This document shows, one piece after another, positions 55,849 to 64,000 of a DNA stretch of 64,000 nucleotides. Positions within the stretch are counted from its first letter, which is position 1. The number at the start of each line of letters is the position of its first letter. Location of the stretch: assembly GCA_902826945.1 (NCBI GenBank), contig CADEGS010000005.1, positions 9,785 through 73,784 of the forward strand, written 5' to 3'. The position numbers were made by a program, and so were the translations under genes. This DNA is from an uncultured bacterium. GTDB lineage: Bacteria; Planctomycetota; UBA1135; GCA-002686595. Under the pieces are notes generated by a model, which was not told the origin of the DNA, did not search any database, and saw only the letters and a list, made by a program, of their open reading frames with translations.

Positions 55849-57390
55849 ATGACGAGCACCGAGGTCTTCACGATCGAGAGCAAGGAGCACGGCGTGCGCG
55901 CGCTCGAGGCGCTGGGCGCGCGCTTCCCCTCGCGCCTGCACGCCGAGGAGACGGCGCGGCGCGTGCTCCTCGACACCTTCGACTGGCGCGTGCGCCGCTC
56001 GGGGCGCACGCTCTCGCTGCTCGAGGCGCGCGGCGACCGCTGGCTCGTGCTCGAGGAGGAGGGCGGCGCCGTCCCGCGGCGCCAGCGCGTCGAGCGCGAG
56101 CCGGCCTTTGCCGACGAGGTCCCGCCCGGCCCGCTGCGCGACCGGCTGGCCGAGCTGGTCGGGGCGCGGCGCCTGCTCTCGCGCGTCGCGCTGCAGGAGG
56201 AGCGGCGCGTGCTCGACGTGCTCGACGAGGAGGAGAAGACCGTCTGCCGCGCCGTGCTCGAGGGCGGCGCCTGCTGGCGGCCCGAGGACCCGGCGAAGAA
56301 CGGGCGCGCGAACGGCGCCGGCGTCCTGCCGCCGCGGCTGTGCCTGGTCGGCTTGCGCGGCTACGAGGCCGGGCTGCGGCGCGTCGAGCTCGCCTGCCGC
56401 GAGGAGCTGCGGCTCGCGCCGGCGCAGGCGCGCGGGCTCGACCTCGCGCTCGCCGCCTGCGGCCTGTCGCCCGCCACGGACGCGCGCGCGCCGCTCCTGG
56501 TCCATCCGCAGGAGCCGTGCGAGGCCGTCGTGCGGCGCATCCTGGCCGCCGGCCTCGACGCGATCGAGGCCAACGAGGACGGCGTGCGCCGCGACCTCGA
56601 CCGCGAGTTCCTGCACGACTTCCGCATCGCGCTGCGCCGCTCGCGCTCGATCCTCTCGCTCCTGCGCGAGGCGCTGCCGCGCTCGGTCGAGCCGTTCGCC
56701 GACGAGCTGCGCTGGCTGGGCGAGATCACGGGCCCGCTGCGCGACCAGGACGTGTTCCTCGAGGAGCTGGCGCCGCGCCGCGAGCTGGCCGAGCTGTGCG
56801 CGTTCGTGCGCGAGCGCCGGGTGGACGAGCACGCGCGCCTGGCCGCGGAGCTCGGCTCCGAGCGCTTCCGGCGCTTCGCCGCCGGCTGGCGGGCGTGCCT
56901 GTCCGACCCGGGCCTGCTGCCCACCGAGGTCGGGCTGCGTCCCGTGCGCGAGGTCGTCTCGGACACGCTGCGCGAGCTCTTCGACGGCCTGCTCGAGCGC
57001 GGGCGCAAGATCGAGCGCAAGACCTCGGCGCGCAAGGTGCACCGCGTGCGCATCCGGGCCAAGAAGCTGCGCTACCTGCTCGACGCCTTCCGCTCGCTGT
57101 ACGAGGGCGAGGACTACGCCTTCGTGCTGCGCGAGCTGCGCAAGCTGCAAGACGTCCTCGGCGCCTACAACGACCTCGTCGTGCAGCAGGCCGCGCTGCG
57201 CCGCGTGGCGGGGGAGATGGAGGCCAGCGAGCGCGGCTCGGCCGAGCTGTTCGTCAGCGTGGGCGCCCTGATCGAGCGGCGCAAGAAGCGCGCGCGGCGC
57301 CTGCGTCGCTCCGTGGCGCGCCGCTTCGCGCGCTTCGACCGCCGCGAGGAGCGCGAGCGCTTCGAGGCCCTCGTCGCGCCGCCCTCGTGA
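55849..57390 (+). CDS. CHAD domain protein with degenerate CYTH-like N-terminus
   Basis: A 513-residue protein. Residues about 5-200 look like a decayed CYTH fold (LLDTFDWRVRRSGRTLSLLEARG, RWLVLEEEGG) without the ExExK signature. Residues about 215-505 are a CHAD domain: DLDREFLHDFRIALRRSRSIL (conserved His and basic residues), RWLGEITGPLRDQDVFLEEL, ARKVHRVRIRAKKLRYLLDAF and LQDVLGAYNDLVV. CHAD domains are all-helical, bind polyphosphate, and localise to polyphosphate granules. It overlaps by 1 bp (TGATG) the ParA-CYTH gene, so the two are translationally coupled. Confidence 0.9.
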   Translation: MTSTEVFTIESKEHGVRALEALGARFPSRLHAEETARRVLLDTFDWRVRRSGRTLSLLEARGDRWLVLEEEGGAVPRRQRVEREPAFADEVPPGPLRDRLAELVGARRLLSRVALQEERRVLDVLDEEEKTVCRAVLEGGACWRPEDPAKNGRANGAGVLPPRLCLVGLRGYEAGLRRVELACREELRLAPAQARGLDLALAACGLSPATDARAPLLVHPQEPCEAVVRRILAAGLDAIEANEDGVRRDLDREFLHDFRIALRRSRSILSLLREALPRSVEPFADELRWLGEITGPLRDQDVFLEELAPRRELAELCAFVRERRVDEHARLAAELGSERFRRFAAGWRACLSDPGLLPTEVGLRPVREVVSDTLRELFDGLLERGRKIERKTSARKVHRVRIRAKKLRYLLDAFRSLYEGEDYAFVLRELRKLQDVLGAYNDLVVQQAALRRVAGEMEASERGSAELFVSVGALIERRKKRARRLRRSVARRFARFDRREERERFEALVAPPS

Positions 57391-58883
57391 TGCAGGCCAT
57401 CGCCACCTACAACTTCAAGGGCGGCGTCGGCAAGACCGCCACCGCCGTCAACGTGGCGTACCTGGCGGCGCGCGAGGGCCGGCGCGTGCTCCTGTGGGAC
57501 CTCGATCCCCAGGGCGCCGCGACGTTCACGCTGCGCGTCAAGCCGCGCTTCAAGGGCGGCGGCGCGGGGCTCGCGCGCGGCCGCGGCCTCGAGGACGGGA
57601 TCCGCGCCAGCGACTACGAGGGCCTGGACGTCCTGCCCTCGGACTTCTCGTTCCGGCACCTGGACGTGCTCTTGCGCGAGCGCGGGCACGAGTTCGGCGT
57701 GCTGGCCGAGCACGTCGCCTCGCTGGCCGGCGCCTACGACCTGGTCGTGCTCGACTGCGCGCCCACGCTCTCGTCCGTGACCGAGAGCGTCTTCTCCGCC
57801 AGCGACTGGATCCTGGCGCCGACGATCCCCACGGCGCTGTCGCTGCGCACGCTGGCGCGCTTCATGGCGCACCTCAAGGAGCGCCCGGGCCACCGCCCGC
57901 GCGTGCTGCCCTTCTTCTGCATGGTGGACCGGCGCAAGGCGCTGCACCGGCGCGTGTGCGACTGGGCCGGCGAGCAGGACCTGGGCTTCCTCGCGACCGA
58001 GATCCCCTACTCCAGCGCGGTCGAGCAGATGAGCGTGCGCCGCATGCCGCTGGCCGAGCTGGCGCGCGCCGACCGCGCCGCGCGCGCCTACGAGGCCCTG
58101 TGGGAGGAGGTGCGCCGGCGCATGGCCGAGCCCGACGCGCGCGACCCCTCGCGGGCCGCGCTCGACTCCCTCTACGAGCGCGCCCTCGAGGGGCGCCACG
58201 AGCCCATGTCCCAGCGCGAGATCGAGTTCAAGCTGGCGCTCTCCGACCAGGCGGCGCTGGAGGCGCTGGCGGCCGCCGCCGAGCGCCGCGGCGCGCGCCG
58301 CAGCGGACCCGTGCGGCAGGTGAACCACTTCTTCGACACGCCCGCGGGGGACCTGCGCCGCCGCGGCCTGGTCGTGCGCCTGCGCGACGAGGAAGAGCGC
58401 TGGTTCGCGTCGATCAAGGGACCGCGCAGCGCCAGCGCGGACGCGCACGTGCACGACCGGCCGGAGGCGGAGGAGGAGCTGGCCGCCCCCGCCGGCCGCG
58501 AGACCGTCCAGCGCGGCACGCTCGAGCTCTCGACCCTCGAGACGTGGCTCGGCGCGTCCTCGGCCCTGGTCGCCGAGGTGCGCGAGACGCTCGGCGGCGC
58601 GCGCGAGCTGGCGCTGGTCGGCTCGTTCCAGAACGACCGCCTGCGCGTCGGCCCGCTGTTCGTCGAGGGCTCGGGCGAGCTGGTGCTCGAGCTCGACCGC
58701 ACCGAGCTGCCGGGCGGGCGGGTGGACCACGAGCTCGAGCTCGAGGTCGAGGAGTCGCTCCAGGACGAGGGCCGCGCGCTGCTCGACGACCTCCTGGCCG
58801 AGGCGCGCGTGGCCGGCCGGCCGGCGACCAGCAAGGCGCGCCGCTTCTTCGAGGCCCTGCGGGACGCCGCCGAGCGGCCGTAG
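57390..58883 (+). CDS. ParA-type ATPase fused to a CYTH triphosphatase-like domain
   Basis: A 497-residue single ORF. Residues 1 to about 255 are a ParA/MinD ATPase: deviant Walker A KGGVGKTATAVN, Walker A' WDLDPQGAAT, Walker B VVLDCAP. From Met273 a CYTH domain follows: ExExK as Glu277, Glu279, Lys281 (EIEFK), VVRLRDEEERWFASIKGP, LELDRTELPGG and HELELEVEE, so the tunnel residues appear intact. There is no stop between them; the internal ATG (58206) could allow a separate CYTH product. ParA proteins place cargo on the nucleoid, and CYTH enzymes act on triphosphate or polyphosphate, so with the CHAD partner it may position polyphosphate granules. No parB gene or parS site was recognised nearby. 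Confidence 0.87.
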   Translation: MQAIATYNFKGGVGKTATAVNVAYLAAREGRRVLLWDLDPQGAATFTLRVKPRFKGGGAGLARGRGLEDGIRASDYEGLDVLPSDFSFRHLDVLLRERGHEFGVLAEHVASLAGAYDLVVLDCAPTLSSVTESVFSASDWILAPTIPTALSLRTLARFMAHLKERPGHRPRVLPFFCMVDRRKALHRRVCDWAGEQDLGFLATEIPYSSAVEQMSVRRMPLAELARADRAARAYEALWEEVRRRMAEPDARDPSRAALDSLYERALEGRHEPMSQREIEFKLALSDQAALEALAAAAERRGARRSGPVRQVNHFFDTPAGDLRRRGLVVRLRDEEERWFASIKGPRSASADAHVHDRPEAEEELAAPAGRETVQRGTLELSTLETWLGASSALVAEVRETLGGARELALVGSFQNDRLRVGPLFVEGSGELVLELDRTELPGGRVDHELELEVEESLQDEGRALLDDLLAEARVAGRPATSKARRFFEALRDAAERP

Positions 58884-58975
58884 GCGGCCCGCGCGGGGTC
58901 GCGCGCGCTCCGACAAGGCTTTTTGACTGGATCTTCTTTCCCGGTCTGCCGAAGAGGCTGGCAGGAACGAAGACG

Positions 58976-59191
58976 ATGACGACACAGGTCCCCGCGGGGC
59001 GGCGCAGCTGCCCCCATTGCCACTACCCGCTCCTGCCCGTCCACACCGTGGAGGCCGAGCGCCGGCGCGTGCTCTGCTACACCTGCCCCGAGCCCTACTG
59101 CGACTACGCGGAGATGGCGCCGGGGGAGGGAGCGCGGCCCGTCCGGCTGCGGGCGGCCGCCCAGCGCCCGCCGCTGGTCGAGCGCCCCTGA
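58976..59191 (+). CDS. Small zinc-ribbon protein
   Basis: A 71-residue protein with two Cys pairs: CPHCHYPLLPVH and CYTCPEPYCDY, consistent with one zinc ribbon. The first 8 residues and the C-terminal 25 are likely disordered. It lies 92 bp after the ParA-CYTH gene, preceded by GGCAGGAACGAAGACG, which has a weak Shine-Dalgarno. An AT-rich patch (58920-58940) with TTGACT lies upstream, but no matching -10 was found. Function unknown; small ribbons of this kind often regulate transcription or translation. Confidence 0.65.
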   Translation: MTTQVPAGRRSCPHCHYPLLPVHTVEAERRRVLCYTCPEPYCDYAEMAPGEGARPVRLRAAAQRPPLVERP

Positions 59192-59244
59192 CGCACCGCC
59201 GCGCGGAGCCGCGCGCGCGTCGAGCGCGATCGCGCGCCCGGCGA

Positions 59245-59250
59245 TAGCAT
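59245..59250 (+). promoter_or_regulatory. -10-like TAGCAT before the third protease
   Basis: TAGCAT (identical to 11675) 43 nt before the ATG at 59294. No -35 recognised. Confidence 0.35.
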
Positions 59251-59293
59251 CGACGGGCCGCGCCCGCCGACGCCTGCTCCCCGCGCCCACCTC

Positions 59294-60796
59294 ATGCCCT
59301 CCGTGCGCCTCCTCCGCGCCGCTCTCCTGCTCGTCGGCGCGCCGGTCCTCGCCGCCGCCCAGCGCCTGCCCGCGGCCTCGCTCGAGATCGACGTCGTCCA
59401 CGACTCGGGTCTCGTGCGCAACGCCGAGACGGAGGGCGGCCCGCGCGTGCTGGCCTCGTTCCCCGTCCAGGTCGAGGGCGCGCGCTGGCTGCGGCTGCAC
59501 TTCGATACGGTCGAGCTCGCCGGCAGCCGCGAGCGCCGCGACGCCTCGTTCCTGCGCCTCACGTCGATGCACGACGGGTGCGAGCAGCGCCTCGACGCGC
59601 TCGCGCTGCGCCAGTGGCGGCAGCGCAGCGCCTACTTCAACGGCGACGCCGTGCTGGTCGAGCTCGTCGGCTACCCGGGCACTGGGGACAACCGCTTCGT
59701 CCTGGACAAGACCGCGGTCGGGCTGCCGCCGCAGGAGACCTTGTGCGGCGCGGACGACCGCGTGCCGAGCGACGACCCGCGCGTCGCGCGCCTGATGCCC
59801 GCCCAGTGCACCGGCTGGATCGTCGACGACGCCTGCGGCTGCTTCCTGACCGCCGGCCACTGCGCCGCCGAGGCCGACGTGGCGCAGTTCCACGTCCCGC
59901 CGTCGAACCTCAACGGCACGATCAACCACCCCTCGCCCGACCACCAGTACGCGCTCGACCCGAGCTCGGTCCAGGCGAGCGGCGACGGGACCGTCGTCGG
60001 CCAGGACTACGGCTACCTCGGCTTCTTCCCCAACCCGAACACCGGCCTCACGCCGCGCGAGGCGCAAGGCGCGGGCTTCGCGCTCGCGGCGCCGCCCGCC
60101 TTCCAGCCCGGCCAGGCGCTGCGCGTCACCGGCTTCGGCGGCGACGTCGGGACGGCGAACCAGACCGAGCAGACGCACGTCGGGCCGCGCGTGGCGAGCG
60201 CGCTCCCGCACGTGCTCGAGTACATGGCCGACACGACCGGCGGCAGCTCGGGCTCGCCCCTCGTCCTCGAGGCCACCGGCGAGGCGATCGGCATCCACAC
60301 CCACGGCGGCTGCACCGCGATCGCGGGCAACCTGGGCACGAGCCTCCTCCATCCCGGGCTGCAGGCGTTCCTGGCGAGCCCGCAGGGCGTGTGCGTCCCG
60401 CCGCCCTGCGGCGTGGTCGCGCGCGCCGTCCTCGCCCTCGGCGCGGGCCTGAATCCGCCCTGCGTCGCGACCCTCGCCCCGCCGGTGCTCGGCGGGACCT
60501 GGACGGTCGCGGTGGACGCCTCCGTCACGCCGGGCGCGACCGGAACGCTCCTGCACGGGCGCGAGGGCGGGACGAGCGGCCTCCTCCTCGCGATCGGCGA
60601 GCTCCTGGTGGACCTCACGACGCCGTTCGTGTTCCAGACGCAGGTCGTCGGCGGCGGGCTCACGCTGCACGAGATCCCCGTCCCGCACCTCTCCGAGCTG
60701 GCCGGCCTGCAGCTCACGGTGCAGGGCATCACGCTGGTCGGAGCCGGTCTCGGCCAGCTCTGCAACGGGGAGACGGTGACGGTGGGGTGCCGCTGA
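59294..60796 (+). CDS. Secreted trypsin-like serine protease
   Basis: A 500-residue exported protein with signal peptide VRLLRAALLLVGAPVLAAAQ. A beta-rich N-domain covers about residues 25-155. The S1-type protease domain has His189 in FLTAGHC, Asp238 in GQDYGYLGF, and Ser319 in GGSSGSPL, the trypsin-like triad order. Cys pairs suggest disulfides (QCTGW, DACGCF, GGCTAI). About residues 375-500 form a C-terminal beta domain (VLGGTWTVAVDASVTPG), as in other exported proteins of this lineage. It is related in type, but not closely, to the pair at 36718-40727. Extracellular or periplasmic; target unknown. Confidence 0.86.
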   Translation: MPSVRLLRAALLLVGAPVLAAAQRLPAASLEIDVVHDSGLVRNAETEGGPRVLASFPVQVEGARWLRLHFDTVELAGSRERRDASFLRLTSMHDGCEQRLDALALRQWRQRSAYFNGDAVLVELVGYPGTGDNRFVLDKTAVGLPPQETLCGADDRVPSDDPRVARLMPAQCTGWIVDDACGCFLTAGHCAAEADVAQFHVPPSNLNGTINHPSPDHQYALDPSSVQASGDGTVVGQDYGYLGFFPNPNTGLTPREAQGAGFALAAPPAFQPGQALRVTGFGGDVGTANQTEQTHVGPRVASALPHVLEYMADTTGGSSGSPLVLEATGEAIGIHTHGGCTAIAGNLGTSLLHPGLQAFLASPQGVCVPPPCGVVARAVLALGAGLNPPCVATLAPPVLGGTWTVAVDASVTPGATGTLLHGREGGTSGLLLAIGELLVDLTTPFVFQTQVVGGGLTLHEIPVPHLSELAGLQLTVQGITLVGAGLGQLCNGETVTVGCR

Positions 60797-60961
60797 GCAC
60801 ACGGGCCGCGCCCGGCGCGCCAGCGCCGTAGCGCCGCAGGCCTCCTTCGCGGACGGCGCGAAGCGATCGCCGCGCAGCGACGAGGGCATGCGCCGCAGGT
60901 CCGGCGCCCCGCGCCCCCGTTTTCCGGCACGCGCCACGGCGCCGAAGCGGGAAGAAAAGCT

Positions 60962-60989
60962 CAAGCCCCGCCCCCGGGCGACCGACAAG
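60962..60989 (+). promoter_or_regulatory. Sigma-28-like promoter TCAAG-N16-CCGACAA
   Basis: TCAAG (60962-60966) and CCGACAA (60983-60989), 16 nt apart and 80 nt before the PilZ gene. Upstream is GTTTTCCGG, the TTCCG half-site also found near the other elements of this type. Confidence 0.3.
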
Positions 60990-61069
60990 GCCCCTCGAGC
61001 CGTCCCCCGGCGGCTCGTCCCCCCCTGGGCTCCCCCGAGCCCCCAGTCCGTGTCCCCCGTGAGGCCCCG

Positions 61070-61753
61070 ATGGAGCCCGTGGTTCCCGTCCATGTGTCCC
61101 TGTGGAGCGACGACGACGCTCCGCTCGAAGGCCGTCTGCTCGAGCTCGACCCCGAGCGCATGAAGGCCTCGTTCCCCGTCGAGCGCGAGGCGTGCTGGTA
61201 CGCGCTCGGCCGCTCGGTGCGCCTGCAGCTCGCGCCGCAGGGCTCGGGGCGCAAGGCGATCAGCAAGGCCTGGGTGCAGGGCTGGTACCTCGAGCGCTCG
61301 ACGCAGGTCTACGAGCTGCGCTTCTGCGACGAGGCGCAGGTGCAGATCGAGGTCATGCCCGCGCTCGGCCCGGCGTTCAACCGCCGCGCGGCCTACCGCG
61401 CGCGCACGACGCCGCAGCGCACGCTGGAGGCGCTCCTGCGCGGCACGCCGCAGGCGACGCCTGTCGCGGCCGCGCTGCTCGACCTCTCCGTGCGCGGCGC
61501 GAGCGTGGCGCTCGACTCCGAGGAGGACCTCGGCGGCGACGGGCTGCACGTGACGGTCGCGCTGCGCGTGCCCGACGAGCCGGCGCTCGAGCTCGCCGGC
61601 ACGGTCGTGCACCGCCAGCTCCACGGCAGCCAGGTGTGCTACGGCCTGCGCTTCGAGGAGCTCGAGGCGGCGGCCGGCGACCCGCGGGCCGAGCGCCTGG
61701 CGCGTCTCGTGCGCGCGCTCGAGGTGGACGAGCTGCGCCGCCGGGCCGGCTGA
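61070..61753 (+). CDS. PilZ domain protein (putative cyclic di-GMP receptor)
   Basis: A 227-residue cytoplasmic protein. The N-terminal half resembles a YcgR-N-like flagellar brake domain by composition and position. The PilZ domain occupies about residues 100-205, with the cyclic di-GMP motifs NRRAAYR (RxxxR) and DLSVRGASV (DxSxxG) intact, then VCYGLRFEEL. It likely binds cyclic di-GMP and controls motility, adhesion or secretion. GAGG precedes the ATG by 5 nt. With the DUF4388 and GspE-N proteins it forms a plausible surface-behaviour signalling set. Confidence 0.87.
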   Translation: MEPVVPVHVSLWSDDDAPLEGRLLELDPERMKASFPVEREACWYALGRSVRLQLAPQGSGRKAISKAWVQGWYLERSTQVYELRFCDEAQVQIEVMPALGPAFNRRAAYRARTTPQRTLEALLRGTPQATPVAAALLDLSVRGASVALDSEEDLGGDGLHVTVALRVPDEPALELAGTVVHRQLHGSQVCYGLRFEELEAAAGDPRAERLARLVRALEVDELRRRAG

Positions 61754-61767
61754 GCGCCGCGCCGGCG

Positions 61768-61773
61768 TAGAAT
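61768..61773 (+). promoter_or_regulatory. -10-like TAGAAT before the membrane protein gene
   Basis: TAGAAT identical to the elements at 13781 and 32792, here 39 nt before the ATG at 61813. Confidence 0.4.
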
Positions 61774-61812
61774 CGCCGCGGCGGTCGGAGGCGCGGCCTC
61801 GCGGCGCGCACG

Positions 61813-62664
61813 ATGGCACGCCTGGCTCTCGGACTCGCGCTCGTCCTGCTCTGCTGGCCGCTCGACTGGGCGCTGGCGGGGCTGCGCACGCACGTGCTCT
61901 TCTTCCCGCTCTGGCTGGGGACGGTGCTGGCGCTCGACGGGGCCTGCGAGCGGCGCACGGGGAGCTCGGCCTGGAGGCGCTCGCCGCGCGCCTTCGCCGC
62001 GCTGTTCGTCGTGTCCGCGGGCGCGTGGTGGCTGTTCGAGCTCGCCAACCTGCGCCTGCAGAACTGGGAGTACCTCGGGCGCGAGCGCTTCGGGGACCTC
62101 GCCTACGGCCTCTTGGCCTCGCTGTCGTTCTCGACCGTGCTGCCCGCCGTGCTCGGCATGGCCGAGCTCCTGCGCTCGACGCCGCCCTTCGCGCGCGCGG
62201 CGCGCGGCCCGCGCTGGCCGGCGGCGGCGCGCGCGCCCGTGCTGCGCGCGTCGGCCGCGGCGGGCGCGCTCGGGCTGGCGGCGATGCTCGTCTGGCCGCG
62301 CGCGCTGTTCCCGCTGGTGTGGGTCGGCGGCGTGCTCGTGCTCGAGCCGCTGGCGCGCCGCCTCGGCCGGCCGAGCCTCACGCCGCCGCTCGCGCGCGGC
62401 GACTGGCGGCGCGTCGCGGCGCTGGCGGCGGGCGGCCTCGCGTGCGGCTTCCTGTGGGAGCTCTGGAACGCCCGCTCCTACCCGAAGTGGATCTACCACG
62501 TGCCGGTCGGCGGGCCGCGGCTGTTCGAGATGCCGCTCGTCGGCTACCTCGGCTACGTGCCGTTCGCGTTCGAGGTGTTCCTGCTGGCCTCGCTCGCGAG
62601 CCCGCGCTTCGTGCGCGGGCTGGCGGAGCCGGAGGACGCTCAGCCCGCGAACGAGCCGGGATAG
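61813..62664 (+). CDS. Integral membrane protein of unknown function
   Basis: A 283-residue protein with about seven or eight membrane helices, beginning ARLALGLALVLLCWPLDWAL. Conserved-looking polar or aromatic elements inside or between helices are WWLFELANLRLQNWEYLG, LWELWNARSYPKWIYHVP and EMPLVGYLGYVPFAFEVF, which look like a substrate or cofactor site. I do not recognise the family. Its last 25 bp overlap the convergent GTPase gene tail to tail. Confidence 0.75.
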   Translation: MARLALGLALVLLCWPLDWALAGLRTHVLFFPLWLGTVLALDGACERRTGSSAWRRSPRAFAALFVVSAGAWWLFELANLRLQNWEYLGRERFGDLAYGLLASLSFSTVLPAVLGMAELLRSTPPFARAARGPRWPAAARAPVLRASAAAGALGLAAMLVWPRALFPLVWVGGVLVLEPLARRLGRPSLTPPLARGDWRRVAALAAGGLACGFLWELWNARSYPKWIYHVPVGGPRLFEMPLVGYLGYVPFAFEVFLLASLASPRFVRGLAEPEDAQPANEPG

Positions 62665-64000
62665 GCGGCCTCGAGCAGGTCGCGCGCCGCGCGCTGGCAG
62701 AGCGCGGCCAGGTCGCCCTCGAGCGCGCGCTCGCGCGCCGGACCCTCGGCCAGCGCGGCGCCCTCCCACAGCGCGCGCCGCTCGCGCGCGCTCGCGCGCA
62801 GCGCCTCCTGCACGCGCTCGCGCCAGGCCTGCGCGTGCGCGGTGTCCGCCAGGCGTCCGCGCCCGCGGCCGAAGTGCGCGACGGCCTGGTAGCGCAGCAG
62901 GCACTGCTCGCTCAGGGCGTCCAGGAACTCGGCCGACCAGCTCACGCGCGGCTCGCTCTCGCCCTGCACCCAGCGCACGGCACGCGACAGGCCGGCGCCG
63001 CCCAGCGCGCCCAGGATCGAGCCCGCCAGCATCCCGCCGCCGAGCGAGAGCCCGCCGGTCAGGAGGTCGGCCATCAGGCCGCCGACCGCGCCCGAGAGCG
63101 CGCCGCCGATCAGGGCGCCCTTCTGCGGCGTCAGGAGGTCGTCGCCGTGCACGACGAAGCTCGCGAGCTCGCCCTCGAGCTCGGCGGCCAGCGCGCCCTC
63201 CAGGCCGTGCTCGGCGATGAGGGTCTCCCACAGCGCGCGGTCGGCGCCCTCCAGCCGCCGCGTCAGCGCCTGCATCGCGTCGCGCTTGGCCGCGCGCGAG
63301 GCGACGCGCGCCAGCGGCTCGCGGTCGCGCGCCGCGCGCGCCAGGAAGGCGCCCAGCGCGCGCATCGAGCGCTCGAAGAGCGCCAGGTTGCGCGCGCGCC
63401 AGGCGCGGGCCAGCCGCTCCATCGCCGCGCGCGCCGGGCCCTCGAGCAGCGCCGCCGCGCTCGCGAGCAGCCGGTCCTCCTGGACCCAGGCGCGCGTGAA
63501 CGCGTCGAGCGGCAGCACGTCGCGCACGACCGCGTGCGCGGCCAGGGCCGAGCGCCAGCGCGCGAGCGTCTCGGGCACGGCCGGCGCGGCGCCGGTCTGG
63601 TTCAGGAGCACCAGCGCGGGCTTGCCGATCCACGACAGGAGCTCGAGCTCCAGCGCGACGTAGCCCGCGCCGCCGGGGTCCTCGGTCGCGTTCACGAGGT
63701 AGAGCACGACGTCGGCCTCCTCGCGCACGTTGCGCACCGCCTCCTGGCTGCACCACAGCGGCCGGTCGGTGGCGCGGTCCCACACCTGGTGCAGGAACCA
63801 GCCGAGCGGGCTCTCCTCGCGCCGCAGCCGCCGCAGCAGGCGCGCCGTGTCGCCGAAGCCGGGCGTATCCCACAGGATCAGCCGGTCGTCCTTGTCCTCG
63901 AGCAGCACGTACGAGGCGCTATCGTCGGTCACGTGCGCCTGGTCGAGCCCGCTCGCCTCGTCGCGGAAGTTGCCCTCGGGCAGGATCCCGTACGCGCGCG
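62640..64000 (-). CDS. Dynamin-like/Era-type GTPase with DUF3482-like domain (5' end outside the window)
   Basis: The reading frame runs from the right window edge to the TGA at 62640 without a stop; the in-frame codon at 63932 is not the true start, because the protein continues upstream (ILPEGNFRDEASGLDQAHV). G3 is WDTPGFGDT, and G4 is probably LLNQTG (Asn-Gln-Thr-Gly, in place of NKxD). G1 must lie beyond position 64000. The C-terminal region has a long helical section and a Gly-rich hydrophobic hairpin (about 63000-63110: GGALSGAVGGLMADLL, GGGMLAGSILGALGG), as in DUF3482 proteins, which may insert into membrane. Its cellular role is unknown. Confidence 0.83.
   Translation of the reverse strand, partial: RAYGILPEGNFRDEASGLDQAHVTDDSASYVLLEDKDDRLILWDTPGFGDTARLLRRLRREESPLGWFLHQVWDRATDRPLWCSQEAVRNVREEADVVLYLVNATEDPGGAGYVALELELLSWIGKPALVLLNQTGAAPAVPETLARWRSALAAHAVVRDVLPLDAFTRAWVQEDRLLASAAALLEGPARAAMERLARAWRARNLALFERSMRALGAFLARAARDREPLARVASRAAKRDAMQALTRRLEGADRALWETLIAEHGLEGALAAELEGELASFVVHGDDLLTPQKGALIGGALSGAVGGLMADLLTGGLSLGGGMLAGSILGALGGAGLSRAVRWVQGESEPRVSWSAEFLDALSEQCLLRYQAVAHFGRGRGRLADTAHAQAWRERVQEALRASARERRALWEGAALAEGPARERALEGDLAALCQRAARDLLEAAYPGSFAG

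Noticed and set aside
55803..57389. Upstream extension of the ParA-CYTH frame to 55803
   Set aside because: The extension is an Arg/Ala-rich shadow of the CHAD gene; ParA proteins begin at the KGGVGKT-containing N-terminus, matching ATG 57390.
58920..58951. Sigma-70 promoter TTGACT before the zinc-ribbon gene
   Set aside because: No -10 hexamer exists at a 16-18 nt spacing.

Overview
This is a contiguous piece of chromosome from a very high-GC bacterium (about three quarters G+C by eye). It is densely packed, with many 1 to 13 bp gene overlaps. The gene content points to Planctomycetota: secreted FG-GAP and ASPIC/UnbV-type repeat proteins, secreted trypsin-like proteases with IPT/TIG-like tails, a DUF4388/PilZ/tandem GspE-N signalling set, pilin-like proteins and a Bacteroidetes/planctomycete-style glycogen locus. 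A myxobacterium-like organism cannot be excluded. No rRNA, tRNA, insertion sequence or CRISPR array was seen.

Layout. (1) 1-10783, minus strand: one overlapping operon for a nonribosomal peptide. In transcription order it encodes a starter module with an N-methyltransferase inserted in its adenylation domain, a divergent SHMT-like PLP enzyme, a free-standing condensation domain, a SyrP/clavaminate-synthase-like hydroxylase and a second NRPS that leaves the window. A divergent Sfp-type phosphopantetheinyl transferase (10907) would activate the carrier domains. (2) 11712-15383: redox genes (flavin disulfide-reductase family, DoxX, and a membrane 4Fe-4S protein with a TPR tail). (3) 15391-25453: glycogen metabolism. 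A minus-strand operon (debranching enzyme, GT4, GH57, and a GT3 synthase/GT35 phosphorylase fusion) runs divergently from glgC. (4) 25454-26229: a hairpin-rich non-coding region. (5) 26230-35634: between glgC and glgA lies a minus-strand cluster of three ATP-grasp ligases, an S51 (cyanophycinase/peptidase E-like) protein and two alpha/beta-hydrolase esterases. A fourth ATP-grasp gene follows glgA on the plus strand. I see this as the best candidate for an undescribed pathway. (6) 35664-40727: an FkbM methyltransferase and two paralogous secreted serine proteases. (7) 40883-49887: DUF4388 protein, coiled-coil protein, two pilin-like genes, HEAT protein, HAMP protein, and a histidine kinase plus hybrid kinase. 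(8) 50060-55769: FG-GAP protein, tandem GspE-N protein, TPR protein, ASPIC-like lipoprotein and a small ORF. (9) 55849-58883: a CHAD protein overlapping a ParA-CYTH fusion, a plausible polyphosphate-granule positioning pair. (10) 58976-64000: zinc ribbon, third protease, PilZ protein, membrane protein and a DUF3482-type GTPase cut by the right edge.

Regulation. Many genes are preceded by a TAGAAT-like -10 hexamer without a clear -35. In a few cases it lies so close to the ATG that the mRNA would be leaderless or nearly so. Four signalling/surface genes share a different element, TCAAG-N16 to 18-CCGAtAg, which resembles sigma-28 (FliA) promoters. glgA and the divergent ATP-grasp cluster share a 125 bp promoter region, which supports co-regulation.
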